Below are positions 23,450 through 35,095 of a stretch of DNA of 64,000 nt, piece after piece. The stretch lies in NCBI RefSeq assembly GCF_947179515.1, contig NC_067474.1, positions 95,669,324-95,733,323 on the forward strand, read 5' to 3'. Origin of the DNA: Apodemus sylvaticus. Taxonomy: Eukaryota; Chordata; Mammalia; Rodentia; Muridae. The notes beneath the pieces are model-generated. The model saw nothing but the letters and a program-made list of their open reading frames with translations, was not told where the DNA came from and did no database searches. How positions within the stretch are numbered: the stretch's first letter is position 1; each line of letters starts with the position of its first letter. Both the position numbers and the translations under genes were made by a program.

Positions 23450-25226
23450 CTGGAGGCATGCAAGATGGCAGGCGATCAGTATACTACACAAACACATAAG
23501 CGATGGCATTGACACCGTTCCTGGAACAGCTTGTCATTAAACCTAGACGGATGAATTTCCCACCAGATGTTGCCTTTTTCCCATTTGCCAGAAACTCCCT
23601 CTCTCTTCATCAGTTTCCACCTGGGAAAGCGGTATCCTTCTGCACATGGATGGGGTGATTATAAAGTCATGAAATCCATCCCACAAATCATAGATGAAAA
23701 TCATCGTCATGGTTTGATAATCATTCCAGACACTTAGGAAACCGGCTCACTTCCCGCCTGTGATCCACATTAATGTGGAAGGTTTATTCACTGATCAAGC
23801 ACCACCCCCCTCCCAACGCTTTGAAAGGATTCCGTTTTCCTCCAGTCTTTTAGAGGTACAAACTCAATTATTTAAAGATAGCATGTGATCAAGCAGCAAC
23901 TATAAAAATATTGCAATCAAGTCTAACGGGAGGAAAACCCTAGTGAATCTTAAGAGAGTCTCTATTAGAAACAATATTTTCTAATTTTGTTCTAAATTTC
24001 CCAAAATTTTCTGGGAAGGCACAGAAAACAGCCCACCGAACACAAACAAACCAGGCCAGTGAAATACCTCAGCAGGTGACGATGCTTCCCACTGAGCCTG
24101 ACTACTAGAGTTTGATCCTGGGAACCCATTTAAGAGGAGAGAACAGATTCCCACAGGTGGTTCTCTGACCTCCCCACCAAACCATACGTAAAAAGGAAAT
24201 AAAAATTACAGCACAATTACAGACCTCGACTAACAAGAAAACAAAAGTGACCTGCTGAAAGAACCTGTCTGGATATTTATTTTTAGCTGCACGGAGATTC
24301 GAGCACGGAGTCTTTCACAGGCTAAAGCAAGCACTCTGTCACTGATCTATGTTCCCAGCCCAGGACATTTTGTACGTGTGTATTTCCCACACTTAATGTG
24401 AGTGGACATTTCTGCTGACAAAGAAGCCCAGGTGGTGTGGAGAAAGAGGGGATGAGAGATGTCATGGAAATGTGGGTGTCCAGACAGCACCCACTTTTAT
24501 TATAGGGTGAGCGAAGGGACACTAGATCACAGGGCATGACAAGCATTTTAAAAAGGCTTGAAATGGAGTGTCACGCTGCACATATACAGCGTCACATAGA
24601 TAAGGAACCAGAAGCGGAAGGACTTTGGCAGAACAAACCCTCAGAGTGCCAACGGCTCTGCTTTTCATTTTATTTGTAGGTGGCTTTCTAGCAGGCTCTT
24701 CCCAGAACCGGTTGGCTCTGCCTCACCAAGTCATTCATTAATATTCTCCAGCTGCCCCCCAGTCCCCCGGCCGGCCAGCTGCATCTTCACATCTACGCCC
24801 TCCCCAATCCTTCCCTTCTTAGAATTGTCCTGGTCACACTACAGTGGGGGCTCCTGTTTTAGGCACCGAGAGAGCTCTCTTTAACAGAGGAGCATAATTA
24901 CAGTCCTGCAAACCCAGGGGGAGAATAATTGTCCATAGATTCTCACCAACATTGTTTCCCCCTTGGTGAGAACAACAAATGGTTAGAAAAAAAAGCAACC
25001 AGGGCACTGACTTGTTGCTTTGCTGCAGCCATTGCTCTTAGCGGGAGGAAAAACCACATGAAGCACAAACCAGAATAAAGAAACCGGAGTCATGGTGGAG
25101 GCGGCTTTCTTGACAAGAAATTACGCATTTTGATTTGAAGGTGTTATCAAGCTTGTTGGCTGCTGCAAGCCAACAGCCGTGGCGCCAGGACCGCTCCTGA
25201 TTTCAAGACGAGGATCAAAAGAATAC
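23450..25226 (-). other. Intron between exons 7 and 8
   Basis: 1.8 kb. Holds a B3-type SINE (24050-24210), an antisense B4/ID-like piece near 24290-24360 and a repeat-free stretch at 24700-25060. Confidence 0.85.
24050..24210 (+). mobile_element. B3-type SINE
   Basis: ccagtgaaatacctcagcag head, gtttgatcctgggaacccat and ttctctgacctccccaccaa body in consensus order. Confidence 0.85.
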
Positions 25227-25376
25227 CTCCTTTTGAGTCCAAAATTTTCACTGCTGCTTTTGTCTGTGTGCCAAGAACCGCATTCACAGGGGAGTTCAGA
25301 ATTACTTCAAAGACCTCATCATCTTCCTCTAATCCGTCATAGGTAATTGCTATATTCCACATCTTAGTTGACATTC
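25227..25376 (-). CDS. Frem1: Frem1 window exon 7: Calx-beta domain, part 3
   Basis: 150 nt, acceptor tttacttcttgtag, donor GGAG|gtattc; enters and leaves after one base. It encodes GMSTKMWNIAITYDGLEEDD, then EVFEVILNSPVNAVLGTQTK and AAVKILDSKG. The D-G-L-E-E-D-D-E-x-F-x-V-x-L core is the acidic hairpin of Calx-beta domains, and the A-x-V-x-I-x-D strand closes the domain. The acidic residues that bind Ca2+ in exchanger Calx-beta domains are present here in kind, but Ca2+ binding is inference. The run of C on the plus strand about 480 nt upstream may form a G-quadruplex in the pre-mRNA. Confidence 0.96.
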
Positions 25377-25851
25377 CTACAAGAAGTAAACATTTTAATT
25401 ACTCTTTAATTGCTATTTCAATCACCTAGGTGTCAGAGAAATATATTAATTAACATGTCTACAGCTAGACTGCAGTCGACCGAGTGAGCTATTGTACTGC
25501 CACCAACTCACTGACGCCCTGCTGTTCTCCCAAATAATATAAAAAGACCACATTTGTTCCTGGACAATGATGACCGGCCTTCAATGCAAACACTGTAACA
25601 AAAAAGTAAGCTGCATTACACAGAGGGAGGGAAAAAAGGTTAGTAGACAAAATCCCAGACATAATTTTTCTCCCAACCCCATCCCTTCTGTGCCTAGGAA
25701 TAAATAGTTACTACGATCTGAAAATCTTAATAGTTGCAAAGATCTTAGGATGGTGCAGCAGACAGAATTGATTATTGAATGGTACTTCAGGCACCTCACA
25801 GAATCCTTGAAGTGATTCATTTACTCCGACTGCTGCCTGCATCGGAGGCTA

Positions 25852-25898
25852 TCCCCCCTCACCTCCCACCCCACCCCGCCCCCCCGCCCCACTCCCAG
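25852..25898 (-). other. Potential G-quadruplex run
   Basis: On the gene strand at least six G-runs of three or more bases lie within 47 nt, about 480 nt upstream of the exon 7 acceptor. Confidence 0.7.
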
Positions 25899-27261
25899 AT
25901 CTTCTAGCCCATGGCTGATTTTTCAGCAGTTGGATGCTCTCCTAAAGAGAATGTATCATCTGGGGACTGTACACATAGATTGGTCCAGCCTACATCTCCC
26001 CTCTCTTGTTTCTATCATGGAGTACAAACAAGTTTATTCCACATAATCTTCTGAACTTAACACAAGTTTTCATTTCCTAAGATATCCCCCAACCCATCTG
26101 TCCCATTAGGATGGATGCAAATTTAAGCCGGAGCCCCAGAGTATCCAGGCTGGAAGACACTTCTGAAACGGTCGCAATCTCAGCAGTTCTATGACAGGAA
26201 CTGTGGTACATCTTACAGCAGGGGTAAGCAAACTGAATGCTGTTTGGTGGCGTGAGAGGCTAAGATAGGGACAAAGGGCAGTAAGTTTACAGTTTAGGCT
26301 CTAGGGCAAAGCTTGGAAGTCTGTCCTGCCTCCCCTGTCTATGGTTGCTTCCATATCCGTAAGGCTTTCTCTAAACCGTGATAAACGCTCTCTCCCAGCC
26401 TTCTCTTGTGAAAACTCATGTTTTTGCTTGTATATGGACATGTCTGTCACTCTGTCATCTACATGAGAGCCACCTTCTCAAAAGTATGTCTCATATCGAC
26501 TTTATGGTAGGGTCGTGGATCCCTGAAGCATTCAGTGGAATGTTAAGATTGTTCACTTCTGAACTGGGCTGCCTTGTGAGGGAAAATGGAAGCATCTGCA
26601 ATAATTTTGGTAAAAAGAAGTTGGTGCCCGATGTATGAAGCTTCCAGCATCTTCTGTGGTCTCAGATTATCTCTTTTTCCAGTCTTTGCAAAGTCGGAAG
26701 TTGAACTATCTAATATAGAATATTAATTAATCCCCCTCTCACGGATGGACGAGCAGGTCCACCAAAGTGGATGTTTACCTAAGTGCTTACCTTTGCTTTA
26801 GAACTGTGGAGAACCAGACATTCATCACAAGCCAAGCTCTGACCTAAAGGAGTTTGAAACTTTTTGGAGGAGCCAAGACAAATTGTCTTGGGGTACCCAA
26901 GAAGATTGGTCCCAGAATTCTCACTGAATGCCAACATCTGCAGCAGCTGCTTGAGTCCCTTGTATATATACCCTATGCAATCCTCCAGTAAACTTTAGAC
27001 CATCTATAGATCGTTTATAATAGCGATATAATGAGTTCTTTGTAAATCTAGAACCTTGTTCTAGGTAATGACAAAAAAACCAAAGGGTTCACAGTCATTA
27101 CAGATAGAATGACTTTTCTGATTATTTTTTGATTTGTGCTTGTTTGACTAGGTGGATAAGGGACCCAGGGATTCTATAGTCCTTCTTCTTACCAGAAATG
27201 CCAAGTAACTATTAAAAGCTATGTGTGATTAGCTGACAAAATATACAGAATACAGTACGTG

Positions 27262-27655
27262 AACTAGATGGCTGTAGGCTCCACATACACAGATCAGAGT
27301 GCGGTGTGTACACAGTAGATGCCTGTAGGCTCCACATACACAGATCAGAGTGCGGTGTGTATACAGTAGATGTCTGTAGGCTCCACATACACAGATCAGA
27401 GTGCGGTGTGTACACAGTAGATGACTGTAGGCTCCACATACACAGATCTGAGTGCAGTGTGTACACAGTAGATGCCTGTAGGCTCCACATACACAGATCA
27501 GAGTGCGGTGTGTATACAGTAGATGACTGTAGGCTCCACATACACAGATCTGAGTGTGGTGTGTACACAGTAGATGGCTGTAGGCTCCACATACACAGAT
27601 CAGAGTGCGGTGTGTACACAGTAGATGCCTGTAGGCTCCACATACACTGATTTGA
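27262..27655. repeat. 51-bp minisatellite, about 8 copies
   Basis: The block gtaggctccacatacacaga recurs exactly every 51 bp, at 27274, 27325, 27376, 27427, 27478, 27529, 27580 and 27631. Copies differ by a few bases. 51 is a multiple of 3, so all frames that are open in one unit stay open, producing three spurious overlapping ORFs of 114 to 148 codons. Confidence 0.97.
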
Positions 27656-29629
27656 AGGGAAGAAATGAGATGCAATCTAAGGAAGTTAGCAAAGTTGAGG
27701 TTTGAGTCAGGAGAATGGTAAATAGACTAGCTGAATGGGCAAGTTGCATCTGGAGAAAAGAGGCCACAGGTTGCAGGCAGATTCTTGGTAGCTACGCTAT
27801 ACTGAATGGCCAATGGTTAATGAGGGAAGACATCACTGACATCCTGAAAGCGAACACTTTAGCAAACTGAATTTGAGAGTGTCTGTGCAAAGGTTGGGTA
27901 CCCGGAGACTCTGGGACATTAGAGGCAGCTGTGGAGATAAAATGAAAAGGGCAATGAAGAGAGATGAAGGCTGAGATTGATAATAGAGAACTGTTCTGGC
28001 CACCAAGCATCATAAGGTTAGGTACAATTTAAATAAAAATCCAATATACAGAAACATATTTCCACATCTCAAACAGTTTTCCTATTTCAAAATTTATTTT
28101 AGAAAAATGATAGTATCACTTTTAAACAAAATCCATCAAAAAGGCCTTTAAAGTTGTTGCTGGAACTTATGGAACAAAACCAAAGAGTTGAGAAGGATCT
28201 TCTCCAAGCCCTTTCAAGAGCTATTTGCTGACCTACATTTCAACTTGGTTTCAAGCCTCCCAGGTGTGGGGCACCGTCTCAGGTTAAGGAGACTGTGAAT
28301 GGGATTTTCATTGCTGTTGTTTGGTCCCCTGCTTCCTCTGCTTCCTAGGTGCAAAGTGTCCCTTAACTCCCTGAGATATATCTGGGTTTCCAGGAGGCTT
28401 GAACCGCCCCCTCCCCCACCCCCATTTCCAGAAAACAAAAAGTGGCAGAGGGCAGAAGAGGTGCCCTGTCATAAAAGCACACCCATTATACAGAGACCAT
28501 GAGTTCCTGGATATTTTCCTACAAAGCAGATTTCTCTGTTGAGAGACATTTTCTCAATATTTTTCAGTAAATGCCAAATTAGAGAGCTGTTCCTTTAGAA
28601 AACATTTTGACTTTTCAGAATGATGAAGATTTGATTAAGAATGCATCAAATCTTTCAGGGACACATTGTAAAGGAAAGCACTCGTTTTTTTCCTTAGAGT
28701 ATTTGCACAGGCACTGAAGCCCTTCAGGTCACAGCAGCTGAATGCCTTCTCAAGATTCCTGTCTGCAAAGTTCTGTAAAGTGCTGCAGGCAAGACTCCCC
28801 AGTATGAGGTCTTCAGTCTCATGTAGCTCATGTACTGGATGACCCCGGTCTGCTTCTCTGGTATCAGGGAAGCTGATATTTCCAAAGAAATGAATAGATT
28901 GCTCCTGGCAAAAGTGATAGGGTGGAGCTGGGGACATCTAAAAGAGGCAAGGGTTTACAATATGGAAGTATATAAACATTTATAGGACCTGTGGATGTGG
29001 GGAACTTTTTTAATTCTCTAAAGTAAGGCTTCATGATATGAAATTATTTCTAACTTAATAAATTCCAAAATCATGAGCAGCCAAGAGTGTGGCTCTTATT
29101 TTTTTAAAAATGTATAAAATATGCTTATATTATTTCTCGATGTATAAACAATCCTTAAAATCCTGAGACCATTTGGGGGCCCCAGAAGTCATTAGTAGCT
29201 ATCAAAACAGCATGCAAACTCTTCTAGACAAACAGGCATTTATCTTATGCAGCAGAATCTCCAACTGATAAATTTCTGCGTCTCCCCTAGTGTGATACTT
29301 TCTAGCTCCTCTAACCCAAACAGAGCGCCTGGTGGGCTGCTGCAAACCCAACCTGCAACAAACAGCCATGGGTAATAAAAAGGGCATATGGCAAAAATGA
29401 TTGACTTTCAAACAAACCCTTTAAAACATGGAGGACAAAAGGAATATTAACCCTTTCGTGGCAGAGTAGAGGACTAAGGAACCTGCAGAAGCCTGAGGAT
29501 AAACATTGAATACTGAACAGCCATAATGCGGTCAGCCTAGAAAACCCACTCACCCACATTAGAAAGCTAAATGACACGGGGAAGGAGGCTGACAAGAATA
29601 TCTGAGCTGTTGCATGTCAAATGTAAGGT

Positions 29630-30010
29630 TCATTGTTATAAGCTGAATTGTATCCCCACAGCTTATCTTGTGAGGTCTTCCTAACTAACTGCCAGGACCT
29701 CACAATGTGACCTTATTTATAAATGGGGTGATGGCATGGTCATGAGTTAGCATGACATCACGGTGGAGCAGGGTAGCTCCTTTACTTCATTTGGGTCCTT
29801 ATGATGAGGGAGAATCTATCCATAGGGAGAGCATCATCTGAAGATGAAGACAAGGACTCTGGAGACAGAGACAGAGCCAGGACCACCAAATAAATGATGG
29901 CCAGCAAACCTCAAAAGGCACCAAAGAAAGAGACAGGAGAGATTCTCCTTCACAGACTCACTTATTGTTCTAGGACTAAAGAGCCTCTGAAACTTCAGGG
30001 CAACGTCTAT
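29630..30010 (+). mobile_element. Ancient interspersed repeat (L1M-like 3' end), tentative
   Basis: Matches in order the motifs aattgtatccccacagc, cacaatgtgaccttatttat, ggtccttatgatgag and gagacagagccaggaccacc of an old mammalian repeat. Confidence 0.5.
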
Positions 30011-30717
30011 GTTTAAAACTACCCGGTTCTGTTATAGAGAAACAATATAATCTCCATATGTTATGTTTCTTATTGTGAACAGCACAAAGACATTCCTCCC
30101 CTAACACTAAGGTGGTCTGTTTGGGGACGGTGATATCGCGCTCAGTCACTTTAGTGAGCTGACACTGGGCAGAGGGTCTTCAAGGTACATAACATTTCTG
30201 CAGTACAAAGCTGCAAGCCCCGGCCACTTCTCCAGCATTCTTCCATTTGTTCTTAGGTGAGTGATCCAGGTCCTTCCATAGGGAAGGGGAGAGAGCAAGC
30301 GAGAAGAACATGGAGACTGTTAAACCCGCCCACAGGAAAGCCTTGAAGGGGGGGTGGTGCTTTTGCAGTAGTGTTTCAGGCCTCCTCCCCCCTCTCCTCT
30401 CCCCCTCCTGGTCCCCACTAGAATGCTGCCTCCCGGAGGAAGTCTTCCAGCATTTTCTTTACCCAGAACAATGGTTTTTCACTTTGGCTTCCAAAGTTCT
30501 CTTGGCAAATATTCTCATGTCATGTTGCATGCAGTAGAACAACTTTAGGAGAAGAAACCATACTTTGATATCTTACTTTTTTGCTACTTAGTAAAATTTT
30601 CCACAGATTTGAATCAAAGTAAGTACTATTCAATGAAATAACGATTTGCCCTGGAAGCCTACTGTTAGGTTCATAAAAAGAAAAAGAGGTTTAGAGAATG
30701 TGGTATACGATGGTGTG

Positions 30718-31105
30718 GGGGGAAGGGTGTGTCCCAGAGGGCCCATGCCCAGGCATCCCTTCCCCTGAGGGACCAGACAGACACGGTTTAGAATAGAGTT
30801 TATTCAGGACAGAGGATGGGAGTTAATGGGGTAGTGGAGGCAGAGAATGCAGAGAGAGAATGTGTGGAGAAGTAGAGGCCCGCCATGACCATGTGGAGAG
30901 AGGGAGGAGGGGAAGAGAGCCCAAGAGGGGCAGAGAGGATAGAGGTGAGAGTGCCAAGAGGAAGAGAGGTAAGAGAGGTGAGAGAGAGGAGGGGGCCCAG
31001 CGCCCTCTTTTATAGGCCAGGCCTACCTGGTTGTTGCCAGGCAACTGTGGGAGGGGCATACCTGGCTGTTGCCAGGTAATTGTGGGGTGGAGCTTAGACA
31101 GAATC
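30718..31105 (-). mobile_element. Solo-LTR-like element, same strand as Frem1
   Basis: Read on the minus strand it gives, in order: a GC-rich promoter-like part with a repeated gttgcctggcaac-type motif, a TATAAAAG box (31014-31007), a long CT-rich R-like part, an AATAAA hexamer (30804-30799) and a GGTCCCTCAGGGG stem: the layout of a rodent ERV LTR. No gag, pol or env sequence was seen beside it. Family not assigned. Confidence 0.65.
31007..31014 (-). promoter_or_regulatory. TATA box of the LTR-like element
   Basis: TATAAAAG on the minus strand, about 200 nt upstream of the AATAAA of the same element. Sense to Frem1; activity unknown. Confidence 0.5.
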
Positions 31106-31518
31106 CAAACACCTACTATGACAACTTATTTCAAAAGAGATCCATTAGAAACTCCTTTTAGGTATCTATAGAATCATAACATTTGAAAAATTCCTACCAA
31201 AATATGTGTATATTTAAATTAACATTATGTTATAATAATGTTTAAATTACTTTATCTTTCTGGATGGTTTTGAATATTTTCTTTGATATTTTTATGTTTA
31301 TCATTTGCTATGATCCTTTTCCTCAGTTTAAATAAATATTCACTTATAAGAACACTATATATAAGAGCAGAACTTCGGGCCAAGCTCGTCTGTTGGGAGA
31401 AGGGTGGTACGCCTCCCTGACGATCCTCTAGTTGGCTGAAATTGCATAATATCCTGTGTTCTCAGCAGTCTCTATATTGCTTATGAAACATGAAATAAAC
31501 CATAAACACAAAACGTAC

Positions 31519-31591
31519 CTGGGTCAAATTGAAGCAGTTTGGATGGAGTGACAGTAAAATCTTTTCCAACTAGAGCTGACACTTGGTTAAC
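31519..31591 (-). CDS. Frem1: Frem1 window exon 6: Calx-beta domain, part 2
   Basis: A short 73-nt exon, acceptor ttttctttcctactaag, donor CCCAG|gtacgt. Enters in phase 0 and leaves after one base. It encodes VNQVSALVGKDFTVTPSKLL then QFDP. The A-x-x-G-x-D-F pattern followed by a beta strand and LxFxPG is the central signature of Calx-beta domains. The Gly codon is finished in exon 7. The exon is too short and stop-flanked to stand out as an ORF; it was placed by motif, splice sites and phase. Confidence 0.95.
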
Positions 31592-31801
31592 CTTAGTAGG
31601 AAAGAAAAAGTCATTTAAAAAATAAAAGTAAATATTCTACACTAGAGAAACATTTACTCTCCGACCCCCATACCAGACTAGATTCATGGCCTCAAGTCTG
31701 TTTTTAATGCTAGGTAAGATTTTTTAAATTATAATAAACCATTTTGGGTCCAGGCTCTGTAGTATGCTTTTTTCCCTCTTAAGTTAACTGATTGCTTCAC
31801 A

Positions 31802-31888
31802 ATCCAGTTATTGGAATACATAGAATAAAGTTTACAACTTTTATTAAAAGTATCCAGTTATTGGAATACATAGAATAAAGTTTACAAC
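31802..31888. repeat. Direct duplication, 37 bp, period 50
   Basis: atccagttattggaatacat through ttacaac occurs identically at 31802-31838 and 31852-31888. Confidence 0.95.
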
Positions 31889-31894
31889 CTTATT

Positions 31895-33720
31895 GTTCTC
31901 TTTCTTATGAGAGCCATTTTATTCCATCTCCTCCCTTGGTCATAAAATGGAGAAGGAAGAGGAGAAGGGAGATGGAAACCCAGAGGCCCGAGAGCTTGTG
32001 CTCCTGTCAGCCAGCTCTGAGGCCCTCCCAAGCTCCAGGGCACAGAGATCCCTCGGACCAGACCAATCAAACAAGCCTCGAGCATTACTTCCCTGCCTTG
32101 ATGGACCCATCACTCCTGCCCAGCTTCGTGGGGCTGACGACCTGGTTAGCAGCTATGAGCAGGCAATCCATGCCCAGGAACCATGGTTCTACAGGCCTTG
32201 TTATGAAGGCTGTACAGAGGGAAAATTACCCTGGTCTAATTCGACTACGGACTGTTCCATTGAGTCCCTGATCTAGGTCTAAAATCCAAAGTCATGGTCT
32301 TAGACACCTAAGGAGAGCCTACATGTCTGCTAAAAACTGTCTGTGGTGAGCTTCTAAAGGGCCTTTGAGTGATACTCCAGGTAGCTGTTAATTTGCACTT
32401 ATTTAAGATCTTAAAGATGGTCAAGATGGTGAAGGGAACGGAGGGTGCAACTTGAAGCTCTGAAATATCCATCTATTCCTGTGGTCTCAGACACTGTCTC
32501 TAGTTCCAGCCAAGACGCTAATAGGTTAATGACTCTGGCTAGAAACTGAAGAAGGGATCACCTCTTAGGCTTCCATTTGGTCTTTGTCTTCAGTGTTCAG
32601 TGCCAAGGCTCCCCCTGAACCAGCTTTTGCTGGGAAAAGGCAGCCCATTGTACACCTGCATCCACCATATGCTGGAAGTTACATTTGTCTGCATGGTTCT
32701 CATATATGCGATTACCTAGTATTTACCACCACCGAGTTTACAGAATCCTAGGTGGGAAAAGCATGTCTGAGGCAAGGTGTTTGGAAAGACAGATCAGGTG
32801 ATGGGACACAATGCAGCGAGGGCAAACAACAAGGGGAAAGTATGTCTTCTCTCACTTCTCAGTCAAGTAGCCCGTAAGATCTCATGTAAGATGGCAGATT
32901 CTATATACCCTATAGCAAGCAGTCCCCAAAACCTCAGGTACTATACTTGATGAAGGCCTGCACACTTAGCTGTCAGGATCAGACAACTGTTTATGTAGAC
33001 TAAAGTCCCATATAAGTTCTTTCTGCATGTCAAGGTGAGTGGTAACATAGACTTAAATGCTTCATTCAAATACAGAGCAATCTCTGTGGGGGACCAGGGG
33101 ATTGTTAACAAAGACACACTAGGTTAATTCTCTTCTTTCCCATAGCCATTCCCTGGAATTATGGGAAATGCTAACTTTTCTACCTTGATGATAAAACACC
33201 TGCAAGTCCGTGAGACAGAGACCTACGCCCACTAGAAAGACAAACTGATGTCTGGATGTGCTCAGGTTTAGGTCGACGGGGGTGTTGAGGCAATTTTAAC
33301 TCAGCATAACTTCTGCTAACAGAGATGCCACCTCACCCAGAGGCTCATCCCATTAGACTGAGTAGGAGTCTCTTTCATTCTCCATCAAAGTACATAAACT
33401 CTCTTTACAAGGCCACTTTCTGGAAAGGCCATTGATACAATGACTTCAAAACCACATTCAACTCTACAAGCCTCAGATTGTGCTCCAACCCTTGGAAAGG
33501 ACAGCAAACCCCGTCCATGTGAGGACTGCACTTCAGGTGACTGTCCCAAAGTGTCCTTCTACTTCTGCATGATGTGGATACATCTCAAACTAGGCTTATG
33601 TCTGTTCCTGCGGTCTCAGACATTGTCTCTCTTTCCAGCCAAAATGCTAATAGGCTAAAGACTCTGTCTAGAAGTCTCGCTGAAGAAGGGATGACCTCTT
33701 AGACTACCATTTGCTGATGA
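31895..33720. mobile_element. Unclassified block, possibly old ERV-derived
   Basis: Looks mid-repetitive rather than intronic. 31936-32276 has two long overlapping open frames (111 and 109 codons) without recognisable domains. 32472-32580 and 33601-33714 are diverged direct copies of one module (gtctcagacactgtctc and gaagaagggat blocks). I could not assign a family. Confidence 0.35.
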
Positions 33721-34046
33721 CTGCTTTAGGCATCTCATAGGAGCTGAATACACCTTCCAAGGTGGAATTTAAGACAGATCCACAAAGTTAGATATTTCTT
33801 TCTGTGAAATAAAACTTGAAAGCTAAATAATATATAGAAATAGCCAGATTTCAAAACCAAAGCCAGTGGATTTAAAATATTGTCTAAGAATTCAGACTGG
33901 GGGACAAAGATGTTGTATACTTAGACTCTCCAGCATATAATGACCACCCCCCTCTGCCATTTGTGGTCCTTGGCCATTACAAATTTTTCTAAGAAAATCA
34001 TTGAATTCACTAACCAGCAATATTATTTGCATTTTAGAGTTGTTAC

Positions 34047-34176
34047 CTCTATACCCACAAAGGCTGAGTCCAGGGAATATCCCCTTCTGGTAACTTCCAA
34101 GGGCAATAAGCCCACATTCTCACAGACCTCATATTCAGTCTGGGACCATTCAATATAAGACCACTTCAGCTCCAAG
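34047..34176 (-). CDS. Frem1: Frem1 window exon 5: Calx-beta domain, part 1
   Basis: 130 nt, acceptor cctttttctattcacag, donor GAG|gtaaca; one base completes Ser, exit in phase 0. It encodes LELKWSYIEWSQTEYEVCEN, then VGLLPLEVTRRGYSLDSAFV and GIE. The E-x-x-G-x-(hydrophobic)-x-(hydrophobic)-x-R-R-G pattern is the opening of a Calx-beta domain, the immunoglobulin-like fold first described in Na+/Ca2+ exchangers. The frame joins exactly to exon 6. The exon sits alone between 8.5 kb and 2.4 kb introns and directly beside the 18-bp minisatellite intron. Confidence 0.95.
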
Positions 34177-34771
34177 CTGTGAATAGAAAAAGGAGAAAGG
34201 GCGTCATTAGGTACCCATGAGAATGTCCCTCAGTGTAGTCGGATAGATGAGAGACTGAGCCCTGAGTTCCAGCCAATGGCAGTTTGGTTAATCCATGCCA
34301 ATGACAGAAATCCCTCACAGTTATTTGGAATTTTTGCTCATGACAAACTTTTGCATTTTCTTCTTTGAAAATTATAATGGCCTTGTGAGGGAACAAAGAA
34401 AATGTTCAAAATTCTATTTCATAAATGAAATAAGATTAAAAGAATTTCCAAATCCCACAGTTGTTAGCGATGAGGCAGAGGTTCAAATTTGAGCGTGTGT
34501 GGAGGGAAAGAAACCATCAGGCATGAAGCTCACAAGTCTATTCCTTTTAGGAAAATCTCTGGACCTGGGTTCATGTTAATGAAAAGTTATCTGCAGGGCG
34601 TGCTTGGGAATTAGAGTGCTTACATGCTTTGTTTCTAACTCCTGATCCTCTTTCTGTGCATATGAGTGAGACACAATAGTGTGCAGCTTGGGGGCAATTC
34701 TGGTCATCCCTTAGTGTCCACAGAAAAGTGTGACCCACTGCTGATGCTGGCATGTGTAGACATTCAAGTCT

Positions 34772-35095
34772 CACACAACCTGCACATAGCACACAACCTG
34801 CACATAGCACGCAGCCTGATCAGAGCACACAGCCTACATATAGCACACAGCCTGATCAGAGCACACAGCCTACACATAGCACACAGCCTGATCATAGCAC
34901 ATAGCCTACACATAGCACACAGCCTGATCAGAGCACACAGCCTACACATAGCACACAGCCTGATCATAGCACACAGCCTACACATAGCACACAGCCTGAT
35001 CATAGCACGCAGCCTGATCATAGTATACAGCCTACATATAGCACACAGCCTGATCATAACACACAGCCTGATCATAGCACACAGCCTGATCAGAA
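34772..35095. repeat. 18-bp minisatellite, about 18 copies
   Basis: Unit agcacacagcctgatcat with variants; many stretches alternate a gatcagag-type and an acacatag-type unit, giving a 36-bp second period. 18 is a multiple of 3, so long six-residue-repeat ORFs appear on both strands and are artefacts. Confidence 0.96.

Larger units (their letters stand above)
25377..31518 (-). other. Intron between exons 6 and 7
   Basis: 6.1 kb. Holds a C-rich run at 25852-25898, an old MER-like fragment near 26215-26320, the 51-bp minisatellite, an old interspersed repeat at 29630-30010 and a solo-LTR-like element. 27680-29600 shows nothing recognised apart from chance ORFs. Confidence 0.8.
31592..34046 (-). 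other. Intron between exons 5 and 6
   Basis: 2.45 kb. Holds a 50-bp-period duplication and a 1.8 kb block (31895-33720) of unrecognised origin with a duplicated module. Confidence 0.8.

Noticed and set aside
27212..27675. Overlapping 114-148-codon ORFs
   Set aside because: Produced by a 51-bp tandem repeat whose length is a multiple of three; no start context, splice signal or domain.
28635..28937. 100-codon minus-strand ORF as an extra Frem1 exon
   Set aside because: Exons 6 and 7 already join in frame in a conserved Calx-beta domain; adding this would interrupt the fold and it lacks a fitting splice pair.
31936..32276. Overlapping 111- and 109-codon ORFs as a host gene
   Set aside because: No domain, no splice or promoter context; inside a block that looks repeat-derived.
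27262..35095. CRISPR-like repeat arrays
   Set aside because: The tandem arrays have no unique spacers and no cas genes, and the DNA is mammalian.
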